DNA of 64,000 bases, taken from NCBI GenBank assembly GCA_033725935.1, contig MU867065.1, positions 186,001 through 250,000 of the forward strand, given 5' to 3'. The notes beneath the pieces were generated by a model, which saw only the letters and a list, made by a program, of their open reading frames with translations, ran no database searches and had not been told where the DNA came from. The first letter of the stretch is position 1; each line of letters starts with the position of its first letter. Source of the stretch: Cladorrhinum sp. PSN259 (taxonomy: Eukaryota; Ascomycota; Sordariomycetes; Sordariales; Podosporaceae). Positions 45,498 to 57,452 of the stretch are shown here, in pieces. Both the position numbers and the translations under genes were made by a program.

Positions 45498-46918
45498 ATG
45501 GCGCGCAAGGTGGTCTTGTTCCTAGTCACCGCCTTCTGTTCCCTCTTCTCCGTTTGTGAAATCTCTACCATTTTGGACCTTACTAGTACCTCCAGCACAA
45601 CTAGTAGTACCACCGCCACGACCACCACCACGAACCTCACATCCTCAATGCAAGAAACACCCAACCTCCTCCTCCTAGACAACAGCACAGATTCCTCTTC
45701 ATCAACAACAACTTCATCACCAACAATAGACAGCACGACCCTCCAGGGAACAAACCCAATCTCGATCCGCAACGTCACCTTTTTAGGCCACCAACAAGCC
45801 AACAACAGCTGTTCGCTCCGGGACCTGGGCTTCACGGGCAAGCTCGCGGGGAAGTGGTACGCCGTCTACGGAGACACTTTGTGGGCCGCGCCGGGCGTGA
45901 CGGACGTGTTTGATGAGACGCCCGGATTCCACGGGATCGTGCGGGACTCGCTGAGCTTGATGACCGACGACCCCTTGACTGTTGTCGATTTGCATCTGAA
46001 CGGCGACGAGCCCGTGGCTCATCAGCTGCAGTTCGTCCCGTTTCATGAAGGCTGGGGGGAGACGAACGAGTACGGGTTTGGCGGGACGAGCATTTGTGAG
46101 GTTGATGCGGAAGGAGGGATTGGGGTTGTTTATTATCTTGTGGTAAGTCGCCGAAAACTCACATGGGGGACTTAGTGGGAGGTTGATGTATGTTTGTGCT
46201 GATGAGAGGATAGAATGCAAACGAAGCGGGGCTGGTTGGTGCTGGAGTCGGAAAGATAGAAGTCTTGAATGATACTCCCACGGTGACTGAACGGTTTGGA
46301 CTGGGCGGGTACTGGTGGGATGCCAATACCACTGCGCGGTACGGTGATGTCATGGCTTACAGGGACGAGTGGTCGTCTCATATTTACATCTGGGGGGGAC
46401 CGCCGAACTATGTGACATTTTGGGGAGATAAGGCTTATTCGTACCTTGCGAGGGTGAAGGCCAAGGATGCGTTTGAGTTGAGCGAGTATGAGTACTGGTG
46501 GGGAAGGAAACAGGGGTGGAAGAGGGAGGTTTTGAGTACGTTTACCCCTGAGACGGCTGCGCTCTGGGGGACTGGACAGGGACAAATCACTTGGAATGCG
46601 TATTATAAGTGCTATATCATGGTTCATACCAGCACTTGTAAGTTTTTTTGAACCGCTCTGAGTCACGGTTGGATTGCTTGTTTGGGCTAACAGATTGGTC
46701 ACATAGTTGGCAGCACCATAATGCTCCGCACTGCTTTATCACCGGAGGGCCCATGGACGCCTGATATCGAAGTCTTTACTGCAGCTCCCATAGTCGATGG
46801 CGGTTTGGATGTCTATGCAGGTGTCGCTCACCCTTACCTCGATGAGTCGGGAAAAACGTTGGTTGTATCGTACACCAACAATAACTACATAGAGGTACTG
46901 AAAGTAGAGTTCAACTGA
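45498..46918 (+). CDS. Secreted DUF4185-domain protein
   Basis: Three exons, 45498-46142, 46214-46637 and 46707-46918, give 426 residues. The N-terminus MARKVVLFLVTAFCSLFSVCEIS is a signal peptide. It is followed by a Ser/Thr-rich stretch of about 70 residues that is probably heavily O-glycosylated. The rest resembles the DUF4185 beta-propeller-type fold related to glycosyl hydrolases: GKWYAVYGDTLW, NEYGFGGTSICEVD, YWWDANTTARYGDVMAYRDEW, ITWNAYYKCYIMVHTS and LSPEGPWTP. Several N-x-S/T sites are present. The enzyme activity of this family is not established; a role on extracellular glycans is inference. Introns are canonical with CTGAT/CTAAC branch points. Confidence 0.85.
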
Positions 46919-47138
46919 AGCAAACAGCTCCACCACTGGATTTCCCAATTCTCCCAACCCCTAACCTGAACAGTGTAGATGGGGCTATTTGTTTTGACAA
47001 TCTTGGCGCCAAGTGGCTGCCTATTATAGCTAAACTCGAGTCGGGAGGACGCGATTCTCATTACCGCGTCTGATGAACCCCATGATACTTGCAGAAAATA
47101 ACATCAACATGCCAATACTATAACGCCGGCCAACAGGA

Positions 47139-48753
47139 ATGTTCAACAGTCTCTTTACCATACCGGCGTTTACCGTCACTTGCGGTGTCCTCCACCGCGA
47201 TGGAACCAAACCGCCAGTCACCTGCGATACCTGCCTAGCAGTGGAGGTCTTCAACAACAGCAACATCGCACCGACGCTCTCTCTTTACGCCGGAGGGGGG
47301 CTTGAGGATGCCGATTTCTGGGACGATCTGGCCCGTTTCGAAATGACAGCAACCGGAAATCTCGAATACGAATCCGTCCGCCAAAATATGCTCAATCAAG
47401 TGCATTGGCTCTCAGAATGGGACTCGAACGAGGGGTGGGAAACCACCATGAGAACTTGCAACGTTGCGGATAACGTCTTGTCTAGCGTCGACGCCACGCC
47501 AACCTCTCCGTTGCGGGTAGCAAAAATGCCGGAAAGCCTGAGACGTCGACAAGAGCAGCAGAAGCAGAAGCAGAAGCAGAAGCAGAAGCAGAAGCAGAAG
47601 CAGAAGCAGAAGCAGAAGCAGAAGCAGAAGCAGAAGCAGAAGCAACAGCGCAGGAAGATCCCATGGTATGACTGGCAGCCTACGTACCCTCGCCCGGACA
47701 ACGGGAAAAGCTACGCTCACTACTGGGCGACCGCCACCGTCTCGGAACTAGGTTGCGTAGAGCCTATACTCGACACCACCGCAAATAATCCAAAGGCAAC
47801 ACCAGCACAAATATGCGCCTTCAGTCATCTCAGGGTGTTCCCGGTCGGTCAGCGCAAATCAATGTTCCACCGGTACGCCGTCATCACCACCCGCGCCATA
47901 ATGGAAACCGTCACCAAGATCCCCCCGCTGCCTGATTTTCCGAAGCGACCACCTGACATAATTGAGCTGCTCGAGGCTGGTCTCACCCTTCCGGAGATTC
48001 GGAGGATAGATACAGAGTATACGGCCGCTCACACGCTTCCGGGGGTGCGGTATAATTTCACGAGTGATATTCCAGGCAAGGGAGGAGCCGGAATTGTGTC
48101 GAACACGTGGAACTACGGACGGGGGATACGGTTTGGAACAACCGTCATGAAGGATTGGCCTCTTATTCTGATTGACAATGTCGCATATGAGTCTCTGAAC
48201 GAGGTAAAGCTGAAATATTTGCTCCGTCAAGCGGCCAGGGAAGGAGGTTTTTTGGATGACCCTTTGAAGTCTCATGACGATGATGGCTCAAAAGCGTACG
48301 ATATCTTGAAGGAGAAAGCGTTCAAGGTCCAGGTGGAACTCAAAATTGACCCTTACAGATTTGGACGACTAGATAGCAGGGAGTTTTGGGCATTGTTTAG
48401 GGAGTGTAAGTCTGTATTCCAATTGCATATCATGCCCAGCCAGCGAAGCAATTACTGACTGAAAGAGGGAAAAACCAGCCCACAAAATGAACACCGCCGA
48501 GTCCTGCTCCTCAAACCTATCCGGTCACTTCGACCGCAACACCCTGACCTTCAAACTCGTCGCCCGGAAGGATATCAAATGGGGCGAGGAGTTGATGGTC
48601 CACGATCATCGCCAGCCGGCTACGTCCTGCATCCCGACGGAGAGTTCTTTCAGTAAACGACAAAAAGAATATAGACGGCGGCAAAGAGCCGAACTCGCTG
48701 AACGTCAGCTCAAGCGGAATATGCGTCAGTGTTTTATGGATGTTTGTACATGA
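47139..48753 (+). CDS. SET-domain protein with (QK)14 tract
   Basis: Exon 1 (47139-48405) and exon 2 (48479-48753) join through a 73-base intron with an ACTGAC branch point, giving 513 residues. Residues about 141-168 are a perfect (QK)14 tract encoded by a hexanucleotide repeat. A divergent SET domain begins with IPGKGGAGIVSNTWNYGRGIRFGTTVMKDWPLIL. It ends in exon 2 with MNTAESCSSNLSGHF (an altered NHSC-type motif) and LVARKDIKWGEELMV. The canonical NHS asparagine-histidine and the distal GEE(L/I).YDY tyrosine are changed (NTAESC; GEELMVHD), so methyltransferase activity is doubtful. The C-terminus is basic. A further 5' exon is possible because the N-terminus looks abrupt. Confidence 0.8.
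47559..47642 (+). repeat. (CAGAAG)14 coding microsatellite
   Basis: Fourteen perfect copies of the hexamer CAGAAG in frame inside the SET-domain gene, encoding alternating Gln-Lys. Perfect copies imply recent slippage, and each step changes protein length by two residues without a frameshift. Confidence 0.95.
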
Positions 48754-49724
48754 ATAAAAACACCATGTTGAGGTGGGAAAAGAAATCTGAATTATATTAC
48801 GTGTATGGTTGGGTGTCCATGTTTCCACAAGGTATCTCATGCCTCTTCCTCCCTCCAGCAGCTTTAGCAGATGTCAACATTGGAGCGAAGTGGTTTCTGT
48901 TAGGAATGGCTTCGGGCAAGTGGTGTACCTTTACAATGTGCCTCTCCTCAATTTCACAAGTGTTCCCCGTGATCTGAGTCTGAGTCCTGGTCTCTGTCTG
49001 TACTTGATGATGTCTTACAACATCGGGCAACGAGCAGCGCGTAGGGAGGTTGGAGACCAGCAGGGGTGGTCACCGTGCGTGCATGCTGACAGTGTGGAGA
49101 AAAGAAAGATGACGAAAGTAGATGTGTTTATTTTCGAGCTTGCCTGTTGGTGAGGGCCAAGGGTGTGAGGTTACCGGAGGTCTTAAGTTACCTAGGTACG
49201 CACGATGCATTTTGGTTTTTTTTTTGTTCTCAAGTAGATCAACCTTCCCGCCGACCCAAAAATGTGCAGCCGCAGCCGAAATACTCAGCTCCAAAAACTC
49301 AGCAACCGCTAAGTCAAAGCGACCTCCAACCCCAAATCCCGGAAGCTTGCGCAAATACAAGTAAGCGTTCGCCCTGCTGTACCTTACTCCGATAATGCTG
49401 CCCAACACACTCGCACAGCCGATATAGAAGTGGGACGAAGCGGGTCACAATTTGAGCTGGAATAGAGATTAAAAAATGCCAGAAGTTATATATAAGTATC
49501 ATATACTTAAGAATCCACCCGAATTATTCAAGTGGAGAGCTATAAAACACAAAATTCTTTCTTGTTTAGGTCAGAGCGTTATCGGGCATAACCGGAACAC
49601 CCCTCTCACAATTATACATCACAAAAATGCATGTCACATGATTACCACATGACATAAACACAGAATAAGCCAGTGCAAAAGTAGGGAATAAAAACTCAAA
49701 CAAAAAGAAACTTTCTAAAACAGT
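48754..49724. other. Convergent intergenic region
   Basis: About 970 bases between the SET-domain gene and the 3' end of the ankyrin gene. No gene is recognised. The half near the ankyrin gene is AT-rich. Confidence 0.4.
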
Positions 49725-52700
49725 CTATAACTTGTGTTGAAATAGCTTAACCACAGCCTCGTGCCTATTTTCAATGGCCCTCGATAACGGCGTCTGGCCA
49801 TTTCTATCCTTAGACTCGATATCGGCACCCTTCTCGATTAATAACTTAACCACAGCCTCGTGCCCATTTTCAGCAGCCCACGATAACGGCGTCTGGCCAC
49901 TTATATCCTTAGACTCGATATCGGCACCCTTCTCGATTAATAGCTTAACTATAGCCTCGTGCCTATATCTAGCAGCCCACGATAACGGCGTCTGGCTATT
50001 CCTATCCTCAGATTCGATATCGGCACCCTTTTCGATTAATAGCTTAACCACAGCCTCGTACCCATTTTCAGCANNNNNNNNNNNNNNNNNNNNNNNNNNN
50101 NNNNNNNNNNNNNNNNNNNNNNNNNNNNNNNNNNNNNNNNNNNNNNNNNNNNNNNNNNNNNNNNNNNNNNGCAGCCTTCGATAATAGCGTCTGGTCATTC
50201 CTATCCTTAGACTCGATATCGGCACCCTTCTCGATTAATAACTTAACCACAGCCTCGTGCCCATTTTCAGCAGCCTTCGATAATAGCGTCTGGCCATTTC
50301 TATCCTTAGACTCGATATCGGCACCCTTCTCGATTAATAACTTAACCACAGCCTCGTGCCCATTTTCAGCAGCCTTCGATAACGGCGTCTGGCCACTTAT
50401 ATCCTTAGACTCGATATCGGCACCCTTCTCGATTAATAACTTAACCACAGCCTCGTACCCATTTTCAGCAGCCTTCGATAATAGCGTCTGGTCATTCCTA
50501 TCCTTAGACTCGATATCGGCACCCTTCTCGATTAATAACTTAACCACAGCCTCGTGCCCATTTCCAGCAGCCTTCGATAACGGCGTCTGGCCATCCTGAT
50601 CGTTCAACTCGAAGTTCACATGTCCAGTTTCTAACAGACGTTCAACAACGGCCTCATGGCCAAGCTGGGAAGCCACGAACAGCGGTGTCTTGTTTTCATT
50701 GTCTGGTTGGTCCAAGAATGCCCCAAGATCGATGAGAAGCTTCACATACGACTCACGGCCCGATTGTGCGGCGTACCAGAGTGCTGTCCTGCGATGCTCG
50801 TCTTGGCTGTTCAGTCCGGCTTTCATCTCTAGAACAGTCTCCACGACCTCGTTCCAGTCATTCCGGACGGCCAGTGGCAAGGCCGGTTGCAAAGCCTGGG
50901 ACGCAAACTCGCCCGTTTTGACTAAACACAGGTAGTACAGCGCGTCCGTCCTGTTTTCATCCTGCAATGCTTGCATGAAGTGATGAGCAACTTCCTGTGC
51001 TTCGGGGACGTTGGGGATTGAGTGAGTATCTGCCGAAACCGGAGCAATTTTCAAGTTCTGTGCGATGGCCTCGTAACAATTTAGAATCTCAGAGACCTCT
51101 GTATTACTCTGGCCCACCGTGACGTAGCCATAGGTATCGCGCATCCACTCAATGCCCCTTCCCCCAAAGGCTTTTCTTTCGTCATTAGAATGCTCTGCAG
51201 CCAATGACCAACGATAGAGTTCACCGGTGGCACGGAAGGCTCTGGTGAAGAAGGAACTTGCGCTCTCTGGGATTGTCGCCGACCCCCCTGCTCCTACTCC
51301 GCGGCCTGGAGCATGCTGTTCACATGCCCATCGTAATAGGGTCTGCGCCCTCTCCCATTCCGAGCGCTTCCGGTAGGCCTCGGCGGCGCGAAGCAATACG
51401 GATAGCATATCTTCCGGAGAGGGAAGAGGAGATTTGGTTCGAAATCCTGGCACCAAGCATAGCAAAGCTTCCGAGTGGGATCCTAAACCGTGCTTCGTAA
51501 ATGCCTGTGCAAAGCTGGCGAGCGTAGGATTTTCCAGCCGTACCAAGCCGGTGTTCTCAAGGACTGTCGTGCTTGCCGTGTTCAAAGTACCCATTAGCGA
51601 CAGCATCAGAGAAGCAAAAAGTTCCCGGGCGCAAAGATCTAGTAAGGAGCCCTGAGTCGGGATAATTTGGACTCGCAGTCGGGCGGGCTGGCTCCCTTGC
51701 TGGCCTGAGCGGCTTGTCAAATCCTGGGTAAGTTCCGGTCGGCCGTGAAGAGAATACCAACCACAAAACCGTCGTGTTTTGCCCTTGGTCACGGTGCTTT
51801 TCGAGTCCGAACTGATCAGCTCAAAGGCACCTTCATTGTTGGCATCCCACAAAGCAGTGATACCATTCAAGCTTTGCTTTGTAAGGAGAAGGGTGCTATA
51901 GAGAAGAGTCACCCTGTTTGAGCCGAGCCAAAGGTCCATTTCGGCCTGCTTATCGGATACGCGGTCCCAATTGTCATTGTCTAAGCCGGCAGAGACAATT
52001 CCCATGCATTGGACGTCTTCGGCGAGTGATTTCTTTTGTTCAGAGTCGTCCCGGCTGACAACACGCTCATCAGAAATCAAAGTCCACATCCAGAGACCCA
52101 AGATTGCCTCCACTTGAGCTGTGTCCATTCTCCAACCTGGTCTCGACTCGTCGGATGGTTGGCATAGAGAAATATCTATAAGCCGATTATCGGTAATAGC
52201 TCGGACCTGAAGTGTAGTCGTCCCCTGGGACTGGTGCTTCCATTGCCGCTTCTTCCAGAGGTCCTCGGCCGCTTGGCAGATGGCATTGCATATCTCGACT
52301 GCCTTGGTGCGGACCTTAACCCGTGCACCCGTCCATTTCTGGGATTCTGATGTCTCACCGATGATGACATTCCCCGTCAGGTGAGCAAGTTGCCTTCGGA
52401 TTGTTAGCAACGAGGTGTAATCCAGTCCACCTACTAGCCCGCCATTCGCGGTCAGTTCAGCACCAACCCTGGCTTGGATCTCTTTTCGTGCGGAAATATC
52501 AAGGGCGTCCCCAAACTGGCTGGTAAAGTGAAGTGATAGTGTTCCTTTGCTGTTTCCCCCACTGTCTTTTTTCGCAATGATCTGGAAGGAAAGCCACTCA
52601 AGTTCGTAGCCCGAAACCATGTCGGGCATGGCGAGCAATAAATTGTCATTCCTGCCCAGGCGCTGCATGCGAAGGCATCCGCGTAGGACACTCATAATGA

Positions 52701-53808
52701 GGGTAATGCCTAGCTGTGTGAGAGAGACCCATGCTTTCATGCCTCGCAGTCCGATGAATTGCGTAATATATCCGAGCAGTACGGCCGAGACAGCAAAGAA
52801 GGTGTAAATTTCTAATTTCTCGTCAAAGTCTTTCCTTGACGAAGTCCATGTTTGGAGAGGATTGGTGGCCGTATCTTCTAGATATGCAAACGGGTCGAAG
52901 CTCTGATCACCGATGACTTGGGGCCCAGGTTGAAGCCACAAGAGGCGTGGCAGCTGAGCTGCATCATCTCGAGCCTTTCCCGTACGCCGGAACCGCACTT
53001 CGCGTGTCGTTTGCCCTATAAGCGCGGCACAGCTCCACATTCCGCCACACATGAGGATTGTGCCCATTATGAACATGATAGGAGCGTAGTTTTTGGATGC
53101 TGACGATTCCGATCCGCTGAGGTTCCAGCCTAGAATCCAAACACCAACCCCAGCCAGCGCGAGGACGCCGGTTTGAAGAACGAATCCAACGGCTGCGATG
53201 ACGTACAAGACCCAATCGGGCGGCCTCACAATGCCGACGTTGAGAGAGAGGTTTGGCTTCGGAGCGAATGAGACGGGGTTCCCGTCCTGGGGTTTGGTTT
53301 TCCGAAATAGAGAACGACCATCATGCTTTTGCCACCATGAGTGTGCCTTGTCCCCACCATTGGCTAGATAATCTCGGAGCAGCTTTGTGGAGTGGGTACC
53401 GGGATCGTAGACAAGTTCGAGAATATCAGGCTTTCCCAGGACACGAGTAATGCCGCCCCGATTGAACAGCTCACACACGTCACGGCTCGTAGATGTGCAC
53501 AACTCGGCCTCAACTGTGCCTTCGCCTTCCTGAGACCGGCCGATGAATGCTCGGAGAGACGAATGTCCGCACACCCGAATGGCTGAGATGATGGCGGTGA
53601 GGACACCAATTGGCGCCATGGCGAAGATGAAGTAGTCGAGAAAGGATGTGCTCTCGCTGAGGTACTGTTTAGTCATGGAATCGCCGAATAGGACAAGGAG
53701 AGGGGCAATATCGGTGGCCAAATTATTGGAGAAGTCGGACAGGTCGTCGGCGCGGACATGCAGAAAACAAGCGCTGCCGCAGAGGGCAAATATCCATTGC
53801 CTAGTCAT
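49725..53808 (-). CDS. Large membrane protein with C-terminal ankyrin repeats (contains assembly gap)
   Basis: A single exon from ATG 53808 (MTRQWIFALCGSACFLHVRA, signal-peptide-like) to a stop at 49725, interrupted by 97 N at 50074-50170. About 1360 residues if the gap is 96 bases. The N-terminal 450 residues contain several membrane helices (LDYFIFAMAPIGVLTAIISAI, WVLYVIAAVGFVLQTGVLALAGVGVWILG and others). A long unclassified region follows. From about residue 985 to the end are ankyrin repeats, the first three divergent and the rest nearly identical 33-residue units (HEAVVKLLIEKGADIESKD). The frame differs by one base across the gap, which is explained by gap size. Repeats probably form a variable protein-binding surface; partners unknown. 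Confidence 0.85.
49740..50590 (-). repeat. Near-identical 99-bp ankyrin-coding tandem array
   Basis: The element starting GACTCGATATCGGCACCC recurs at 49813, 49912, 50011 (GATTCG variant), 50210, 50309, 50408 and 50507. The spacing is exactly 99 bases except across the gap, where it is 199 (2 x 99 + 1). Seven units are seen and one is expected in the gap. Units differ by only a few bases, and their base use is more AT-rich than the rest of the gene. This points to recent amplification or gene conversion. Confidence 0.95.
50074..50170. other. Assembly gap (97 N)
   Basis: 97 unknown bases inside the tandem array. Flanks end in GCA and begin with GCA, the same trinucleotide of the unit, so a gap of 96 (or 96 + 99n) would keep both register and reading frame. 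Confidence 1.
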
Positions 53809-54916
53809 GGTCGCATCCACTCGGTGCAGTGCTATGGCACAGAATGGCTGGTGATTGAATTTGGGAATCTTTGCTTATGGTTCTTTAATAATAATGCCTA
53901 AATACGCCTACCGCAAAGCCTTGAGGGACGATTGGCCGGTGTCACAAATTTCATCCTCCACTGTCTGCAATGTGTGCTGCATGTGGTTGGATCTTGGCAT
54001 AGACGCTCCGCTGTCAAGCCTGATCAGTCCTTTGCATACCATTTGCGCAGCAGTTGCCCATTGGCCTGCCACGTCCCCACATACCTGCCACTGCTTCCTT
54101 GAATGTGTTGAAATGGTGGGTGTGGCTGGCGGATGTGAATGGGCGTGTCGGTGCCGTGGAACTTCCCTCCGCCATTCCCCTCGAACACGAGTACGGGCAG
54201 AAGTCTTGCACGCCGCCTCAATAATTCCCTGAGCCTGCACTATGGCATCCTTTGCATATGGAAATTGATCATTCGTTGATTCTACCATCCTTTTGCGAGT
54301 TTTTGGTTTGTGTTCCTTGAGCTCATTCTCCAATTTCAGGCGTAATTTTGGTCGTGAACTTGATGCCAATATCACCGGGCTTCAAGAAACAAGGCCCCAG
54401 TGGTACGAATTTCTAATTATTGGTGCATTTTGGAATCCTTCAGCGTACTCCGGTTATCCACACTTCATTGGGAAGCCTTTAAAAATAGAGTCCGTATTGT
54501 CGAGAACGTGCGTGCGAGGTGGACTGGGTGGGCGGGGCTGACCCTGCATCTTCGAGTACTGCTTCCGTGTTAACCTCTTGTTCTCTCAACCATGTGCCCG
54601 CAGCGATTATATTTGCATCGAGGAGTGGGGATTTGCAGCAAAAAGTAACTTGAGGTGAATGAACAGAATTGGACAAAGTTATAGAAGCTTGTAGACTTTG
54701 AAGTGACGAACACTCGGAAAATATGAAGTGCTGTGACTTAATAATACACGAATTCCACAACAGGAAGACTGTACATATCATCGTAGCTTGGCACTTGCAT
54801 TGCAATACTGAAAGAGCATTATAAAAACAGCCCCTGGATTAGGCTCGCTTCAATAACGTCGCGGTAACGGTCCAAGAATAAACCTACTCTGAACCAGACT
54901 TTCTATCCTCCAAAGC
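53809..54916. other. Intergenic region, no convincing gene
   Basis: About 1.1 kb. A minus-strand frame at 53908-54375 is open but has no ATG near its beginning and no family features, so I do not call it. No RNA gene or mobile element is seen. Confidence 0.4.
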
Positions 54917-55466
54917 CTAACTGACGCGCTTAACCTTCTTCCGGAGCTTCTCATTCGAAGCCTTCTCGGCCGCCAACTCCTCCTCCAGAGCGTCAATTCG
55001 TTCCCTGGACGCACGCTGCTGCTTATCGTATTTTGTGCGGAGATTGTCAAGCTGCATCGTAGCAACGCGCTCTCTGTCGGCGTCGAGTGAGATCTTTGTG
55101 TGAAGCGAGTCGATCGCTTTCTTCGTCTCGGCCTTGTACTTGTTGTACTCGTTCTGAACTGAAGCAGCTGTATTTGCAGCTACTCTCCCTGTCCTTTTTG
55201 TTCTCAAGTTCGAGTGACTCAAATTTTTGCTCGAGGTCTCTCAGCTGCTTCCGCTGGGCTTCCAACAACTCCTCGGCGGCCGAAGCCCTCCTGCTCAGTC
55301 TTCTGGTGCGGTTGACGCAAGGCTCGGGATATGGGTAGAAGTCCTCCGGGTCGTGAATATGGGGCTCCGAGTTTGCAGGGCATACCGTCACCTGATTGAC
55401 CTTTAGCGGAACTAGGACGGTCGGACAATTGCACGGCGGGCGGTGGGGGTAAGGATAGCCAGCCAT
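54917..55466 (-). CDS. Coiled-coil protein, apparent frameshift
   Basis: ATG 55466 (MAGYPYPHRPPCNCP) opens a frame with a Pro/Cys-rich N-terminus and then a coiled coil (ASAAEELLEAQRKQLRDLEQ). About residue 95 the coding sense moves to the next frame (QNEYNKYKAETKKAIDSLHTKI), which ends at 54917 with LRKKVKRVS. The shift lies around 55170-55225. No intron of acceptable length joins the two, because the GT..AG options are only 25-30 bases. It therefore looks like a one-base indel: a true inactivation or a sequencing error. The intact protein would be about 180 residues, of unknown function. A TATATAA element lies about 75 bases upstream of the ATG. Confidence 0.6.
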
Positions 55467-56109
55467 GGTGAGGGAGATGAATAACAGGTAGTAATGGAGC
55501 GTGTGCTGAAGTGATTGATTCGTAACGACGAGATGCCGCTGTTATATAGACATGAATGAAAGGCTGCCCAGTGAGGCTGTCGGTGGTTAGTCTTGGTTGT
55601 CAAGTCGAGAGGTCGAGATAATAAAGTTTGAAGGTTCCCATGTATTTAAGGACCCTGGGCGAGTTGAACGAAAGGAAAGAGAGGATAAACTTGAAATGAG
55701 CTGGAAGGTTGCGTTGAATTATAGGGGTACGCTGGAGGATGCAAAATTTTAGCATTCAAGGCTGGGCTGGGATTGCTGCAGAACATGGCCGAAAAAGTCT
55801 ATGGCTGCAGTGGGTATAGGTCTGAAGAATTGGGATGATTCGATGAGTCAGATGACTGCCATCTTAGGTATCGTCTCAGTATCTCTGGATAACCTGCAGA
55901 ATTTACCAACGGCTGCAGCGCGTATTTGAACAAAAACTGCAAATAACTTGAATCACATGAGGAATCTTAATAGGGAAAGGAGAGACGAAGAGAGATCAGG
56001 GATACGGCCGCGAGGATTATATTTAAATCTTCGTCTCGTGCTATGGTCAAGAACAGGATAACATTCATGTTTGTGCTTGTGCCAAGTTCAATTGCAGCCT
56101 GGTGTAGCT
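55467..56109. other. Intergenic region
   Basis: About 640 bases holding the promoter of the coiled-coil gene and the 3' region of the next. Nothing else is recognised. Confidence 0.4.
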
Positions 56110-56673
56110 TTAGACTTTCGATTCGTCCTTGGGCATTTGATAGCCACAAACAGTCACAGTCGACGTCGGGCTGCTGCTCCTTCCAGCACCACCCTGCTCT
56201 GTCTCCTCCTCTGCCTTCTTCTTGTAAGCCTTGAGCTGCTCATTCTCTGCCTTAAGCTCCTTCAGCCTCGTATCCAGCTCGTATAGATTACCAAAATACC
56301 TGTCTTCTGCCCGGCTCAACTCGGCGAGGTGGTGCCTCCGAGCACGGGTCAGTTCGAGGTGGTGAGAATCTCGGAGAGAGGAAAGCTCAACGTTGACGTG
56401 CCCCATAACCTCACGGACCGCGTCGTCAACCGCCTTCTGCCGGTTGCACGATTCTTCCGTGAGCCTGAGGAAGAATTGCTCGCACGTCTTGCTGGTCTGG
56501 AAGAGGTCGTTTCGCACGCCTTGAAGTTGCCTCTCGAGGCTTTCGGAATTTCTTATCGCCTGGTGCCGCAGGGCTTCGAAGGCGTTCCTCTCTTCAGTCA
56601 GGCGGGAGACCATCTTGGATAGTTCCTCGATCTCCCTTATCGCCGAGTCTAATGCGTGATTGCTGTGCGGCAT
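56110..56673 (-). CDS. Coiled-coil hypothetical protein
   Basis: A single-exon 187-residue protein starting MPHSNHALDSAIREIEELSKMV. Heptad-like, Glu/Arg/Leu-rich sequence covers almost the whole length (for example LTEERNAFEALRHQ, LYELDTRLKELKAENEQLKAYKKK), ending in a short Ser/Thr-rich tail. No catalytic domain, signal peptide or membrane segment is present. It lies next to another coiled-coil gene on the same strand and is similar in style to the decayed gene at 17.6 kb, suggesting a lineage-specific family. Function unknown; possibly a structural or adaptor protein. Confidence 0.65.
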   Translation of the reverse strand: MPHSNHALDSAIREIEELSKMVSRLTEERNAFEALRHQAIRNSESLERQLQGVRNDLFQTSKTCEQFFLRLTEESCNRQKAVDDAVREVMGHVNVELSSLRDSHHLELTRARRHHLAELSRAEDRYFGNLYELDTRLKELKAENEQLKAYKKKAEEETEQGGAGRSSSPTSTVTVCGYQMPKDESKV

Positions 56674-57452
56674 GCTTGCGTGTGACGCTGACGAGAGCGA
56701 ACCGAGTCTCGTGTCTGACGGGTCTGACGGTTATCAGCAAAAGGGCTTGTGAGCAGTAGAAGGGATAGAAAGGTCCGAGTCTGAAGTTCTGAAAAGACAG
56801 GCTGTTGTAGAAGGGAGTACACGAGGAGTCGAGCAGGAGCGGGGGTTGCGCAATGATGCCTTGAAGGATGAGTTTTGGGGTCTCCTCCTTACTTTATAGA
56901 CAGCTGGCGGCGAGCACAAAGTGCGACACATACCTAGACTGAAAAGACCATGATGGTAGAACAGAACATAGTGCCCGCCCTGGTGTGACCCCAGACAGGG
57001 TTCCCCGAACTTGAACACTCCACATCAGAGATAGTACATGTGCACAGATATGGGATTATCTTACTAAACTCGTCACCGGGATGAAACTACGGCTACACCA
57101 TGGTATTGATGTATATTAATTACAACTCATATCTGTCACGGTGTACTCTTGTTTAGGAGGCCATGCACGTATGTCACAGTATCGTTTCACGCTCTCTTGC
57201 ACAAACAACATGAAGAGTTAACAACCGCTCGTCATCGCGTCAGGCGCGAGAATTCATCTTGATTCTATGCGTCTGATGCAAAGATGTCACACAAGACTAT
57301 CACGACTCAGAAGCGGAGATAGACTCATCACATTTTATAAAAGATGGCAACTCGAAGCCCAGCAGAGTAGAAGGTAAGAATAACAACGTAGATGAAATTA
57401 CACGTCATGATATCGCTATGTCCTAGACCCAGAATTGTCCATCCATTTTATT
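56674..57452. other. Intergenic region
   Basis: About 780 bases between two minus-strand genes. CTATAAAG lies about 220 bases upstream of the coiled-coil start. No gene is recognised. Confidence 0.4.

Noticed and set aside
53908..54375. Minus-strand frame of about 155 codons
   Set aside because: It begins with GTG, has no nearby ATG or family motif, and its composition changes along its length. Left as intergenic.
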